DNA of 64,000 nt, from NCBI GenBank assembly GCA_013365325.1, contig JABVXV010000071.1:62001-126000 (forward strand), read 5' to 3'. The position numbers and the translations under genes were made by a program. Positions 24,296 through 38,544 of this stretch are shown here, piece by piece (positions within the stretch are counted from its first letter, which is position 1; the number at the start of each line of letters is the position of its first letter). Origin of the DNA: Dipetalonema caudispina. Taxonomy: Eukaryota; Nematoda; Chromadorea; Rhabditida; Onchocercidae. The notes under the pieces are model-generated. The model was not told the origin of the DNA, ran no database searches, and worked only from the letters and a program-made list of their open reading frames with translations.

Positions 24296-27200
24296 TCAAT
24301 CGAAACGGACCTCGGATGACTCTTCCAACCATTCTCGATCTTGTGTTGCTATAAAATCTTCTTTTGCGTACTCATTATCTGCATTCTGAACTTGTTTTTT
24401 CTGCAAACCAAAAAAATCACCAGATATATACAAATGTCATTCATTATGTCACATTAATCTTACCGTAGCTTCTTCCTCGCCCAGAGAATCATCACCAGCG
24501 TGATTTGTTAGACCAGTCTTCCACAAATCCAAAGATGGAGAATCAGCTTTTCTGGGCATACACCTATAAAGAGATAAAATGATGCATGCCTTCAATTGGA
24601 ACATTTCAACTTATCCAAGTGCAATTCCACCATAAAAAAGCCAATTAACTGAATATTAGCTTCAAAAGCTTCAAAAAAACTTTTGTATAAAGCCTTCAAT
24701 CTCAGTGCAAATAATGTTCACAGAAAATGTCATCGACGTAGAAAATTACACCACAACAGATTAAAATGATTTCATTATTGAGATGCCGATGTAAACAAAA
24801 TCACAAAAAAGTACTCGGATATGAAATGACCGTAATCAAACGATAACCGATCGAAAAGAACTGTCCGCTCTAACTAGCTATAAAACAAATTAATATCCAG
24901 TATACCGATAATTCGCCGGAGGATGAACCGATTTCGAATCTGTTCGTTGTCTGAAGAAATATTTACGTAAATTAGCATTCTGCAAGCGTGGATCACATCG
25001 CCAAGGTTGGTCAGATATAGCATCTGCTGAGTAAGAACCTGATGAATGTGATGATGTACTGTCAGAGAGGCTTTCAAATCTGGATTGTCCACTTTTTTTT
25101 CGCATCTAAAAATGTTAATACTTTCAATGGAAAAATTAGAATACTATAAATAAATTTCAGTGTTGGCATTCAAGAGAATTTACCTCCTCCGATCTAGCTG
25201 CATCGATTTTTGCTTGTGCTGCATACATATTTTCGATACATTTTTTCGCCAGTTCGACATCGTCTTTGTTGTCAACATCAACGCACCTCACCACCACATA
25301 TATCTGAACAAAGTATCAGGAGCAAAGAAAAAGAAACTAATAGTTTATGCAGATTCCACAACAATTACATAGAAATTACGAAAATGCTGAACACCTTACC
25401 TTCAAGCCTTTGTTCACCTTGTCATGCTTGAAAGCTCGATCTACTTCCAAAACACTAAATGTTAGGACATGCTCGCAGGGTCGACGCATCAGACACATGG
25501 GCCCTCCACAGTCTAGCCTGACTGAAAGTGGAATATTTTTTGAAATGAATCTGTAAAACCACCTTTTTTACCATCTTTAAACTGGGATAAGTAAAATAAC
25601 CTTCAGGACTTCTGGGAATAGCATCACCGGATGGGACTGACTGAAGATGCTTTTTATACTTATCGCTGATCAAATGCTTCATATGTGCATCACGCAACAT
25701 TGTCATAATTTCTTTTCGTGGACTAAAATGTCAAACATTTTGCATTAAAAATATTAAAACATCTCTTCAACTCTTTCGAGTTCTTTTATATTTTCCCTAT
25801 CACTTTTGTTATTCGAAACACTAATCGTGAGTCCTACATATTACTAACATTATCATTACTTACATGGACAATTTGGAAAAAAAAAGTGTATAACGAACGG
25901 TTGTCGCCCGAGCTGTTCAGGATATATTAGAGGCAAACACCGAAGAGGGCAATGCTTTTCGAGTCCTGGAGGAGAATCAATGTTCCACTGATGCGATACT
26001 GCAAATCTTTTAATTATTAATCCATTTTTTGCTCAACAAAAATTAGCATAAAAGAAGAGTCATTATATAAGATGAAGATTCGACTAAAAATACCGAATGC
26101 TCATGTTATAATCGGTAATTACCTGGCCTTTCGTTTTTCAGATGGGATTTCTTTTCATATCGTTTCCTTCTATTGTTACGATTACCATCAGAATACTGGG
26201 GAGTATTTTTAAGAATACCATTTGTTGTTTCGCAAGGTCGAGAATCCGCAGGTGGCCGCGGATTGAAAATTGTTGCTTAAATATAAATTTTATTAAAGAA
26301 TGTATAGTGCGCAGTGCGTGTCTTCTATATTCCATTACGATATGCCAAGAGCATCAAATTCCCGATTTTCACTAAATTTCATTTAACTAAAATAAAAAAT
26401 TGATTCGTTTGAACTCACACACATTTAAACCTAAAAACACTTGTTTCTTAACTTCATTCAGTTATGAAAAACTAGAAAAAGAATACTAGAGATAAAGTCT
26501 GAAATTCCTTACTTCCACCTTTTGGGTAAGGATACGCTTCGTCACCATGTACATATACTCCACCACAATATCCAGGACAAGTAAACATTGTATTGAACCA
26601 AACATGTCCCAGCTTCTCTCGATCTTTCTGTAAATATAATACATCACCAGAACAAACAAATGAAACGTTAGTGATAAAGAACTGTCTTACCAAAGTCCAT
26701 CCCAGACCTTTAAACCACTTCTTCGCATAAAAATCAATCCGAACGTCGCCTTCGATAAATACTCTTTTCTTCGCTGGTACACTCCATCCATAACATCGCC
26801 TAGCAATTAATGAACTATATTTGTAAAACAAGACCATTCATTTGCAAAGAAATATTCAAACTAAATTAACTGCTGAAAGACTGAAAATTAGTATACCTTG
26901 AAATGCAATCTTTTCCAGGTTGTGGGTCGTATGGATTGAATTGGTCTTCCCCTACAGAGCAGGGATACTGGCTCCACAGTGCTTCCTCTTCATCAAAATC
27001 TCGACCACTCAGACGAAGAGGTCCCGGTATAAACACATCTACATCACCATTAGCAACTCGTAACCGATATGCTCCATCGAGTAAGATACCTGGAAAAAAG
27101 ATCTTGAAGAATAAAAAACTGACCAATCTGAAAAATAGCTTTCACAAAAATTTTAAAGACAAAACCATCACGTGAAATCTTTAACTTACTAGAATGCCCG

Positions 27201-30200
27201 AAATCCTATTATCTAGAATTTTCTCCTCACTCATATCTGATTGTTATATACTTTTGATGACGTAAAGGTCAAAAAATTAACATCCGTGCATTATTTTAAT
27301 AATCAAAGCAACAACCAACATGATGACGGTAGTGATAACATTTCAGTTTTCCTCCTTTGTAGAAACACTTCTTCGAAATTTATGAAATAGCTCCATACGA
27401 AAGAACGAAAAAATATGGTTAAGGTAAAAAAAAAAAAAAGAAATATCAAAATGCTAACCGTTCAGTCTGGGAGGTCGCTCAAAGTATACACCAATAAGTT
27501 CACAACGAAGCGGCATATAATTGAGATTGCGTTTCCTTAAATGTGAAAAATAATAAACGTAACGTCGCTGAGATGGTATAGTTACACCCTGAAATAGTGT
27601 TACTTATGGAGACATAAATAAATAGAGATAGCAATTTCAGCATAAATTTACATTTAAATGAACTTCTGCAGCAAGTATCCGAACTTACTTTATTATTGAC
27701 AGTCCTTACGATACTGTAGTAATCCATATTTTGCCTTGGTGAACAATAAAAATTTATATACACGAGATAAGCACAAATCATTACACCCGTACGTCCTTTA
27801 CCCGCTTTGCAATGTACAGCAACAACATTTTGCTCATCAGCAGCCAAGTAGTCATGCACCTACAATGAAAGCACGTGTAACATCTAGAATGAATAAACTA
27901 GTATATTCGAATATCTATCCAGTCCTAATCTTTAGAAATGTAGTTTGGTACAGAATCGTTTATCTTCCGCTTCAAGTCGGAAAATAAACGGTAATGAACT
28001 TTAAAAAAAAAAGTTAATTGTATTCTTCATTTTTCCACCAACTTCTACTTCGAGAGATGAAAAAAAGGATAGAAACGGATCTCATAAACCAGTGTTCGTA
28101 ATAGGCAAAAAGTTTTAAATTAAAGCAAAAAGGAGATGCTAGTAGTTCGGAAACGAGTTGATCGCTAGAAAGCAGATCTATTCAAGTTATAAAGTTTTTC
28201 GAAAGGTCAGTATCTATGTATTATAAGTAGAAGCGCGAAATTAAATGGAATCCACCAGTTGATTTCAACTGCAAAGAAGCATAAACTTTTATGTAATAAT
28301 TACCATAAAAACTTACAGCACGACAAAAAGGTGCCATCAGTTCCAGCCTTGGTGGATGGTGGTCATTCATTTCAAAGGTCATCACGCGATTGTGAAAATA
28401 GCTCGGGTCGTATGCATGCCGTCCACGCCTAAAACATTAAGGGAGAATCAAATGGAATAGTTAGCTACTTTACTTTCTCTGCATGACCAAACAAACCTTA
28501 TATGATTTTACAGATATCTTATAAAAAGTATTTCACTACGAAATATTTTGCAAAACTCGAAGGTAATCTGTTTTTTTTATAACTGTAGAAATGAGAACAC
28601 CTCTGTACTACATTTTATTGAAAGCAAGAATAAAACATTACTCACAGATTGAAAACCATGTAGTGATCAGCATGATAACGTTCCAAAAATGCAACTGTTG
28701 CCTCCATGCTATTCCGGTAAATTTTTTCTTGATCGATAGCTGGAAAGCCCATTGCGATGATCCGGTCTGTGATGTCTAGAAAATATTCATGATATTATTT
28801 GGTATAAAAGTATAACCTGCCATGGCCTTCAGGACAAAAAAAGTCATATCATGTTGGCTAAATTCTTTTATATCAGTATAATTAAAACTGCATGGAGAAG
28901 AAAGGGATGAACGATGCACTTGATTTCATTACAGATATTTCTCCCATCAGAAAAATTTCAAACTTGGCAATAATTCTCTAAATCCAACTCATTTATGCGA
29001 TGCACTTTTCGTTCAAACTACAGACAGTAAGAACTGATTCAAATTTTAAAAAAAACTAGGGTAGCAGGAAGGAATAATTAGTTCCATGCTTCATAAGAGA
29101 ATCATTAATAAGATACTTCACTTAAAGAAACTTCGAAATGTACCTACATGTAAGATCTAGATCGAAATTGTCCTTTTTATAACGCCTCCTGTTCTGACTG
29201 ACCAAATTCCTCCATGGATTGCAAATCACATCGGACGTTTTGGATGTTACACAAAGAACGCTAGGAAGAGAAGATGCTAATGGCGGCGTTCCTGTTTCCG
29301 GCATCGTTAAAAAAGCAGCAGAACCTGCAGAGGTCGATGCGATTGCCATGGGTTCCGTTATCGCCGCTCCCATCCTATGCGAAGAATCATTTGATTCGCC
29401 CTAAATTATCGAGATCACTTTGAAATAAAGTAAGTTTGCTGGCTTATCAAATTCTCTGAGCACAGGAGATGGATGAATAAAAATGAATAAGCGATGACAC
29501 ATTCGAAACAAAAAAAAAAAAAAAAAAAAAAAACGCCAAGACTTCACCAACCGTTACAGTAAATGACAAGCTACCTCCTAGTGATTAGAGATTACGGAGA
29601 TCTAATCGTCGTGAAAATACAACCACTGTTGCTAATAATGAAGATTTACAACAGGAGCTAGATTAAATTCTAATCATCCAGAAATAATCCTGATATTCAC
29701 TCCACTGAAATGGAAAATTTTCAAAACTACTTAAATTAATACATTGCATCAATCCATTCATTGCTGCATCAAAAATTTTCGACTAGATGGATAAAAAGAT
29801 GACGAAGGAAGAAATTAGAATGCCATAAATGTATATCGATGATCTCAACATTACCTCATCACATTCATCAGATTCTAAATTAATACGTCCAGCTGGAAGT
29901 ATAAGAGTGGGTGATACAGACGACGAACCACAGATATGACATAAAAAAACCCCTCACTCACTACCCATCATGCCTTTTTTTGATGATCCTTCACAAAAAT
30001 TACCGCCTGATGTAGAGGGACATAAAATATGTCTATTAGTCCCCTGCCTCTTTATATAAACCAACCGTTTGTTTGCCTTATTGTTTTTTTCAACCTGAAC
30101 CATGTGATCCTCACTTAATGATATAACATAAAAAACTGAGAAGTAGATGCTTACAAAAAGGATTTCATAGCAGAATAAAAAGAAAATCTCTACATTATAC

Positions 30201-32671
30201 ACCACCTGGATAACTATAGGTCGTCCCTTATTGCTTCATGACTTAAGATTTAATAAGAAAGAAAATTACTTTAAAAAAAAATTAGTGAGGAAAAATTGAC
30301 CAAATGTCATTCTGCAACGCATAAAAGCTTGAGAGAATCACCATTAGAAAGATATGCTTAAATATTCATATATTTAAATCAATGACTTTCATTAAAAAGG
30401 TCCAGTCATATTTTTTTTGCTTAAAAAGGTGCAAAATGACGAGTCATAGCCATGTGAAATGAAAGACTGTGAAAAGCAGGAAGAGACGCAATTGTCTGCA
30501 ATAAAAACTTCACTTGTCTACTACGAGTTTCGTCTTATGTAATTTTCCCTGATGAATGACAGGAATATTCAGCTGCTCTTCTTCTGACTCTAAACCTTCC
30601 ATATTTTCCAGCAATAAATTTTTTTGCTTAGTTCCTGACCCACTTCTCTGGATACATCAAATATAAAATCGTACTTTATGTACCTTTTTATTCATTGTCA
30701 AGTTAATACCAAGCCACACCGCACTGGTGGAATATGCTGAATTCGCAGAATGCATCTATCCGTGGAACAAGGAAGGAAACAGTAGAAGCAATAAGAAGGG
30801 AAATACGAGCCACAACCAGGTTTTGCAGAAAGAAAAAATGAATTTCTCAACTGTCTTCTCCATTTTGCTTAGATTTCCAGCACATTTAATTGCTACCACT
30901 TTTTGTAACTACATGTGTCCGTCCATGATTTGCCCTCTCTCTTTCACTCCCCCTCTCCTCCACCTGTTTTCACTCGACTCACCTTATAACAGACATGATT
31001 TCAAAAACCACTAAATTTATAACCTTTTTCATAATGTTTAAAGAACCAACAAGTACGAATAAATGATTCGCCAAACATATGTAAAGTGCAAATGGACTTT
31101 AACCGAAGCTTATCATTCTAAAAAAAGAAAGTGGACATGACTGTATGCAAACAGAGTGGAAATAGAAGCTAACTCCTCTACCACTTAGCAATGATTGTAA
31201 ATTTGGCCGAGGACAGATAATGATAATCCGGAAATGATCCAAAGATGTAATTTTATTGGCACAGTTTGTTGACCTATTTCTTTCTTTCTATATTCTGTTC
31301 AATCTCTTGATTTATCACAGTCTATCAAGAAAAAATCTGTGCAGCTGGAATTGCATCCTGATCAATGATCGCTGCCTACTTAGTGATGAATGGTGTGAAA
31401 GATCAAGGATAACAGCAGCATGGAAGTGATGGATGATCCAAGTTCCCGATTTCCAAATCATGCAAATTTTCTTCAGTAGCACTTGTAGTTTTCATACCGC
31501 TGACACATAATGCTTTTGCTTAATAATCACCATTTCAACGTCATACACAATTCTACACAGCTACATTTCTGTCAGGGAATAGGACCATTTCTTCTTCCTT
31601 GTATAAATGATTCCTTGATATACTTACGCAAACTTCAGAACACATCGTTTGTTACAGTCATAAAATGCAGTACGACATTTAGTAATAGATGAAGAGCATG
31701 GACAGACATTACAGGTTGGAAATAGAGTAGTGGCAAAAATTTGCTAAAAACCTATACTGTTTGAAGCGTCTAAAAACTAATTGCAAAAAAACTTTCGAGT
31801 AGTGCTCAGCATATCGTCACACCAAAGTTATTATACCACTGGCCTAAGCTATTTTGTTTTTCGAAAAAAAAATGAACTGGAAAATCTGCCTACGGATGAA
31901 CTTTGCTTCATCAACAACCATGGTTAAAGTTTATATGTAAAAGAATTTGAGCTTTACCCTCTCCTATTCCCAAACGACGAACTGAAATGAACTTAAGAAT
32001 ATGAAGATTTAAGAGGAATCTAAAATGCTAATAAAACAGAAATGGTACTCTTTGGAAACGGCATTAAGGCTATAATTGAAAATTCCCATGAGAATAGCCA
32101 TGGAGAGGCGGAGTCTAGCGTTCCTTCCGTTACAGGAAACGCCATCATAATTCGATGATTACAATATTGAAGGTGGGGATTTTAAAATAGATTTTAATTC
32201 CTGGACATGCTATTTACATGACTCCATTTGCATTAGTATCTTTTATATGCTTCACGAGCCACAAAGGTTCCTCAAGAATACCGTATCGATATTTCCACAA
32301 AAAAGTTTTCCTGCTTCATGGATTTCATGAGATCAAATATAAACTAAATAAACCAAATCATGTCATGGTTACCCGACTCTTGACTCGTTTATATATTGAG
32401 TTACGTTCATAAAACAGTTGTACTTTGGGTTGTGCTACCTCACTGGATTGTACGGAATGTAACCGTGTCTCGATTTCTTCGAATTTGTCGATATACCCTT
32501 TCCTGTCTCACTAATTTATCATTCTATTTAAAACAAGCTGTCTCAGAAGATCATCAAAAAAGGTATTGTTACGAGCGAGGTGAAAAAAGCGGCATTACTT
32601 ACACTGGAGGAAACATCCGCTAGAATACCAGAAGATCCACCCGGAGGAACTTCATGTTCAACGCAAGACAT
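24296..32671 (-). CDS. PTEN lipid phosphatase (DAF-18 orthologue)
   Basis: PtdIns(3,4,5)P3 3-phosphatase that opposes insulin/PI3K/AKT signalling; in C. elegans daf-18 controls dauer, lifespan and germline quiescence. Exons in transcript order: 32671-32603, 29400-29148, 28775-28646, 28428-28317, 27859-27689, 27588-27459, 27089-26897, 26814-26691, 26627-26513, 26275-26123, 25998-25860, 25722-25583, 25521-25400, 25303-25184, 25105-24906, 24563-24464, 24400-24296; about 791 residues, phases consistent. Visible: PIP2-binding [24 protein letters not shown]-equivalent NDHHPP, P-loop [10 protein letters not shown] with Cys205, TI loop [13 protein letters not shown], then a C2 domain ([23 protein letters not shown]). 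A long insertion of about 140-150 residues separates those C2 strands from [15 protein letters not shown], followed by a Ser/Thr/acidic tail. The least secure borders are those of the insertion exons (26275-25583), several with weak acceptors or GTAATG donors. Confidence 0.9.
29510..29533 (+). repeat. Poly(A) tract
   Basis: About 24 consecutive A residues inside PTEN intron 1. No target-site duplication or retroelement remnant was recognised around it. Confidence 0.85.
29855..29892 (-). other. Possible alternative PTEN 5' exon
   Basis: On the minus strand this 38-base piece has a good acceptor (ACTTCCAG) and donor (GTAATG). It is in frame with the next exon only if entered in phase 1; joined to the first coding exon (phase 0 end) it hits a TAG. 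It could be a poison exon, or a 5' UTR exon of a shorter transcript starting at the in-frame ATG whose first base is 29373. Confidence 0.3.
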
Positions 32672-32737
32672 CCTCAAGAAATTCACCGCGCCACGTGGCG
32701 TCGCGTGATATGCTTGTTGTGTTTCGATTTGCTTACA
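32672..32737 (-). promoter_or_regulatory. PTEN 5' leader with trans-splice-like acceptor
   Basis: The minus strand reads TTTTTTCAG immediately before 32737, then 66 bases to the first ATG (first base 32671). The leader is open in frame with the ATG (beginning with codons for C, K, Q, I), so an upstream coding exon is possible, but none was found up to 38.5 kb. A spliced-leader acceptor is the simplest reading. Confidence 0.45.
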
Positions 32738-35700
32738 CTGAAAAAATATCGTTCATCACTCCAATGCGCTTTTCCCCTCTAAAACACAATTTTACAAATA
32801 ATGGTTAAAAATAGAACAATCAAGACGGCAAATATCGATTTTTGATCGGGATTTATGTTCTGGATCAACAAGAACAACTAATATTTATTATGATGATACA
32901 GAGCGATAATTTTCTTTCTGCGATACAAGCCTGTACAAAATAAGTCCTATGACAAAATACGACTTAACAGTTACGGCAGATATACGCGTGACATTCCAAC
33001 ATGTTTAAAATTTATGAGGAACACAAAGTTTTCCTAACAGATGCTATCTTCCACAAACGTATACTTGCAATAAATGCTATACGCCGAATAATCAATAACG
33101 TACAATGTGACACAAACACAGGAGTTAGTTACCCCTGACTGCAACTAAATCAATGAAAAAGGAATGCATGAGGAGCAAATGCAGAGCTAAACCTAATGGA
33201 GTGCACTAGTATCATCGGTACGAAAAGTGAATGATATAAAAATTATTACCGTAATTTTGGACAGCTTAAAAATCTTTTCCAAAAAGATCAAATGGAAGCA
33301 TAGCAGAAGGTGAACACATTTATGTTCAAATAGCAGGATGATGAAGAAGGAACCTGTAGTAACTTACTGTCTGGAACAAAAATTTGAGAAAAAAAAAAAA
33401 AACGATATTGGTCCATCCCCACAGAAGCAGCAGCGAAAACATATGAAATGATGGATTGAAACATCACTACAGTTGCTTTCCCCTCTCCTCCTTCTCTCAT
33501 CCACTCCACGAATATAGGTAAAATTATGGGTAGGCCTATCATTTTGAACAATTACGAGGGCAAAAGACGTAATATCATTGCAAACGTTGTAGCAGAAGCA
33601 GGATAAAACAACTGAGGCTATAAAGTGTAGGTGTGGTTGACCACAGTAAAGTGCCAAGTTCGTAGAACCATATATCCCATAGCAAGCTGCTGGAGAAAAA
33701 AGCGACAAGATCACAATTATATATATATATTTATTTATTTATTTTTAGTGCCAAGAAAAATCAGATATGACAATAAGCGCAAAAATTCAGGAGAGAATCT
33801 TCGGTCATGTGAAATAACACGTAAAATTGGTTTATATACAAAAGCTACCAAACAACTCATATATAAGAATTCTTTCCATTTTTGCTTACTAGAAGCGAAT
33901 GTAGCAGTCAATAGATCAGCAATTAGAAAATGAAACAAAAAGAAAATCAATAAAATTTAATATTTCTAGCTTAGGCAACTTCAATATCAACAAAATGAAT
34001 TAATTAACACCGCAAAAACGTGACAGAATTGTTTAGAAAATTAATTCTTATGTTGCAAATAAGAGCTGCATTTCGTTAACAGTTACATAAACGAAATGTT
34101 ACCATTAATTAGAAATGTTTCACTCCAACTTTTAATGCAGGCACGGAACAGATTTTCATAAAGCTAGTTCCACGTATTTCCAGCCATTTAAAAAAATTTT
34201 CTGAACGTATGCCTTAGAACATTTTAAATATATGTAAGAAAAAGTATCTTTTCATATGGGCTTCTTTTGTAAAATATTTTGCTAGACTCACTGCTTTTCA
34301 ATCGCTTTGTGATGGACCCTCAGCAAATTTCCTTTTCGTCTATATGGATACGAAACAAAACCCCTCATCATTCTGGAAGGAATATCGCAGTGTAATGAAA
34401 TGTAAAATGAGCCTTAACACCTTTAAACTAAATCACTCCTCACTAAATTGTAACTGACACCACTTACGGGTAACTGTTAAATAAAAATTGGGCGTCAGCT
34501 TATACCACTGTAAATCGTCCCAGTTTTTGCTTAGATTTGAAGGACAGTCATCCAAAGAATTCCTTTGATTACAGTTACATTTTTTTGTGCAGGAATTATA
34601 AAATTTACATGCTCAAAGTAAGATATGACGAACGTCACTGATATTCACATTACGTACAGGAACACTATTCCAGTACATTGCAATAATTTCCCGCGAATAA
34701 GATAACAGTCTTCTCTATTTCATACAGACTTTTTACTTGATCATTTCCGATCGTATACTACTTTTCTAGTCGAAGAAATGCTCCACCCTTTTTGGACTTA
34801 ACAATATGTGATAACTTAAACGTTTATTGACCGAGCGGTACCGCATCTCTTTTAGACATGCCAAAAATATTTGATCGAATTTGCAAACTTGGCAATTTAA
34901 AACTTCTCAGGTACAAGCATGAAATCTTAGTGACCTAAATACAGAATTGACCATGAATTTGAGGGAAATATTTTGCCAAGGGGAATGAAGCTTTTAAATA
35001 AAGGAAAGGGTGGAAAAAAATCGTATCAGACGTCCGAAGTAGAATGACTGAGACGCATGGATAGCACATTGTAGGAAGCAGACGTGGAACAAGGATAGCT
35101 AGGTCATCTGTTGAACAGAATCAATACTGGTGCAGGCTACTGTTAAGAATAAGGGAGTAATGAAGCATCTCCAGCCTGGGCCAATGACGTCACTCAAAGA
35201 TTAGAAATCACTGTAAGTGACAGATGTCCAGAAATTTCAATGCAAGAACTTATTTGCTATACTCAAATGAAAAATATTGCATAACCCTATCAAATGCTCC
35301 GATAGACTGGTGAAATTACTCCGATAACCGAAAAAATTCACATAACATAGTTCGCGTAACCCTAACACCCTCAATTCAAATACCCCCAGTTCTTTAACTG
35401 CAGCATCATTTACAAGATGCAAGTTTACCTACAGGAAATGACTTTAAGATTAGCTGCTGAACAAATAAGAGTCTTGAGATACTGATATATTTAAAGGATG
35501 GGGATTTTAGGGCACTAGAAATAAGCCAAAAAGTGGAAATCATCCAAAGCAATTGAAGAAAAAAGTACTATTAAAAAGGAACTATAAAACATAGACTATA
35601 ACAACATAACTTTATTTCCAAGCTTTTCTCGTTTCAGTATAAACTTCTGTTATTTCTAGCGTCAAAATATTAATATGCTTTATCCGAACCAGAATCAAGC

Positions 35701-38544
35701 CCTCCGAACATAATATGATGATTGTTGATTCGAAAATGATCCACATCAAACTTTGTAGACAATTTCATCCAATTCATATATATACCTTTACCTTGCTTCA
35801 AGAACGAATCGAACGGCGTGAAGTCTTATGGAAGAAAATTCATTTGAAATTCTTACTGGTCGAGCCTATGAGATAGAATTTGAGACTGCACAAATGTGGT
35901 TTGTCAGCAAATAAGAAAGTATGCTGCAAAGTGAGCTCTGAGTGTGAATACCTCGCACATCCTAATTTTAAAGAAAAATTTGACTCTGCTAGATGAAGAC
36001 ACAAAAACACTTCCGCAACTAAAACCGCTGATTATGAAATACAACGGTATACGAACAGATATTTTAAATGGCAAAATTTTTGTCATATATACGACGATAC
36101 CGGAGAACAACGAGCTATTCGTAAAAGTTCTAAGGCCAACATCTAAGTTAAAGTGATACGGTTATTAAACGAAATGGTTTGCATGTCGACATCTTATCAA
36201 TTACACTCGCTATTCACAATAACTCTTCATGTCAGATAAAAGATTCCAACCCGAAAGAACTATTTAAAATATACTGTATGTGCAACACACGAAAAGAAAC
36301 TAAGTCCAACTAAGCTGTATTTAATAATTTCAATTCGAAGATTCTACACAACCCACTAAAACTTGTCAACAATACTGTCAACAACATATGTCAACAAACT
36401 TACTGACTTTCTTGCCTACAAAATAGCACATTTTTCAACAAACTACTGCTATTGTTAATTACCAAGCATAGCATATTCATTTCGAACCGATATTTCTTTG
36501 TATGTGCATGCAACCTAGTGCTGGAAGCTTATTTTCGAAATGTAACAATCTCCAGTATCAATAAGAAGATGTTTTTGCTGCTCGTTCGAAGAAAGTCATT
36601 GAGTCCGGCAGTTGCTGAAGGATTCTACACAGTATTTCTAAAATAAACTTACAACCATTTTTGCCGTAAAGCTGCAAGATCACCTATCTGCCATTAGTAA
36701 AGCAGACACAAGTAGTAGAACGACCGCCAAAAGGCCTAAAAAGCGTGAGATCGTCACACAACATTTAATCCTTCAGCTGATTAGTTTGTCAAAAGTCAAT
36801 TGAAATTTAGAATGATAAACCGCAAGTTTTCCGAAAATAAGTTGTTTTTAAATCATAGCCAACAGTTAATGAAAAAGAACCACAACGAAGAAACATTTGT
36901 TATGACTTGAACTTCAGCGGAGCTTCCAACTAATAATAACTTCACGATAACTTCGGCTATTTAGATTTGCAGTGCCACATTCTTGAAATATTAAGATGAA
37001 GCGCATATCAGTGTTGATAACGGGTGATACTATTCAAGTTAAGCAAGAGATTTGTTCTACAGAGGTGCTTCATATTTTAGTTGACCAGATGACAGAGAAA
37101 AAATGATAAAGTAGGATTAAATGAAACAGAAGTAACAGTATAAAAATCGATGAGGAATTCATCGAACATAACGGAACCGAAAAATATATGACGTATCAAC
37201 ATGAGTAATCAAAACTCAGAAAGAAAAGAGTCAAATTTGTATTTAATCAAAAAGAAAATCTACAAAATGTTATGTATAATAGTATTTTTATTTTATGTTG
37301 GAGAATTAGTTAATCGTCAACTGCTATAATATAACAATGTCAATAACCAAGGAATCTTCCACGAAATCCACAATGACATGCAAAATGTTTCAGGAACTAT
37401 GGTAGGGAAGCAATCATTTATCTCTTCATCTTAGCTAACTGTTTCCGGATATAGTAAAATGTTCCTGTACAACATAAGCTGTTCAAATATAATTCCGGAA
37501 CAAACAGGTTTCTCGACCCAAAGTAACAACCAACCTGAACAGAATCACCGATCCGTTGAAAGTAACAGCATCTCGTTTGCATATGTCACTATTTGGAGGC
37601 CATTATGCAAACGCTTGTACCACATCATTTCAAAGTTTTGCAGATAGCTATGATTGAAAGGATTATTAATTGCTTGAAATTTATGGGTAGTTTTTTTGAG
37701 CTCTTTTTTTTAGTTTATTTTAGAACTTCGGGATTGATATCTTTTTCAAGAAAGTTGCAGTTCCTTTTAAAGCAATTTTATTATCTGAAAATATATTTTT
37801 ACAAAACGTCTCTTTTTCGTCTCAACTTGAAGAGTTGTATTTTTTTTTTTTTTTTTTTTTCCAAGGACGATATCGATTTATCTAAGCCTATGTTTGTCTG
37901 TTTCGTTGTCTTTCCAAGCATTTATTCAGCAATTTTGCATTTTCCGTCGTGGAATGGCTACCGTATTCCTTACCAGCTTTTAACTTTATTTCACTGTTTT
38001 TCAGACCTTTGCAGATTTTCCATAGAAAAGGTTACATTAATGACGCAGGAACTGGTTTATGGAGGTTCAAGAAAAAATAACAGCAATAGCAATAATCGAC
38101 CCATCATATTTATAATCAAACAGAAAGCACTTGTGTTCCATATTTGTTTGTGGTGCTAGTGGAGCTTCTATTCCTGTCCCTTTTATGAATACAACTTGTC
38201 TTTGCCTCTCTTCTTCATTTTCCTATATTCCAATTTTCCATGTTTTCTTTTCAGTCTTTTCTTGTCATTTACCATTCTACACAGCTTGTACTTATTGAAA
38301 GCGTTACTTCGACTTCGTTTTGTTTTCTGTAATGGAGGATTTCTCGAAACGTCTCTTGGTAAGTACCATTTGACGTTTTCTTTTCTGCCATTATCCTCAA
38401 TCTTTTTCTTAACTTATCTTATACAACATTATAATCAGTATCGGTGGTGAGTTAGAGTGATACCCTGGAATATATGAATCGAAGAGAGGGCATAAATACC
38501 GCGTTTTATATTTCTCTTGTAGTCGCTTATGTAGACGTGAGGAT
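32738..38544. other. Gene-poor spacer, 5.8 kb
   Basis: Lies between the divergent PTEN (-) and methyltransferase (+) genes and must hold both control regions. I found no exon with family similarity and proper splice borders. It includes a short TA/TTTA repeat near 33719-33749 and a 22-base poly(T) at about 37839-37860. Open frames such as 37593-38159 (+) and 33288-33714 (-) are low-complexity, Phe/Ser-rich, and probably spurious. Confidence 0.5.

Larger units (their letters stand above)
29401..32602 (-). other. PTEN intron 1, 3.2 kb
   Basis: Separates the short N-terminal exon from the exon carrying the PIP2-binding motif. It includes a 24-base poly(A) tract (29510-29533 on the plus strand) and a 38-base exon-like piece at 29855-29892 (minus strand). 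No other gene is visible. Confidence 0.55.

Noticed and set aside
27500..27859. Reading the PTEN P-loop ORF as one uninterrupted 119-codon exon
   Set aside because: PTEN similarity stops at the GTAAGT donor after position 27689 and resumes in frame at 27588; the extra codons are intron.
33288..33714. Overlapping minus-strand ORFs upstream of PTEN
   Set aside because: Low-complexity Phe/Ser-rich translations, no splice borders linking them to PTEN exon 1, and two frames open over the same bases.
37593..38159. 188-codon plus-strand ORF before the methyltransferase
   Set aside because: Its length depends on a poly(T) tract giving a long Phe run. The rest shows no domain and does not join the methyltransferase first exon in frame.
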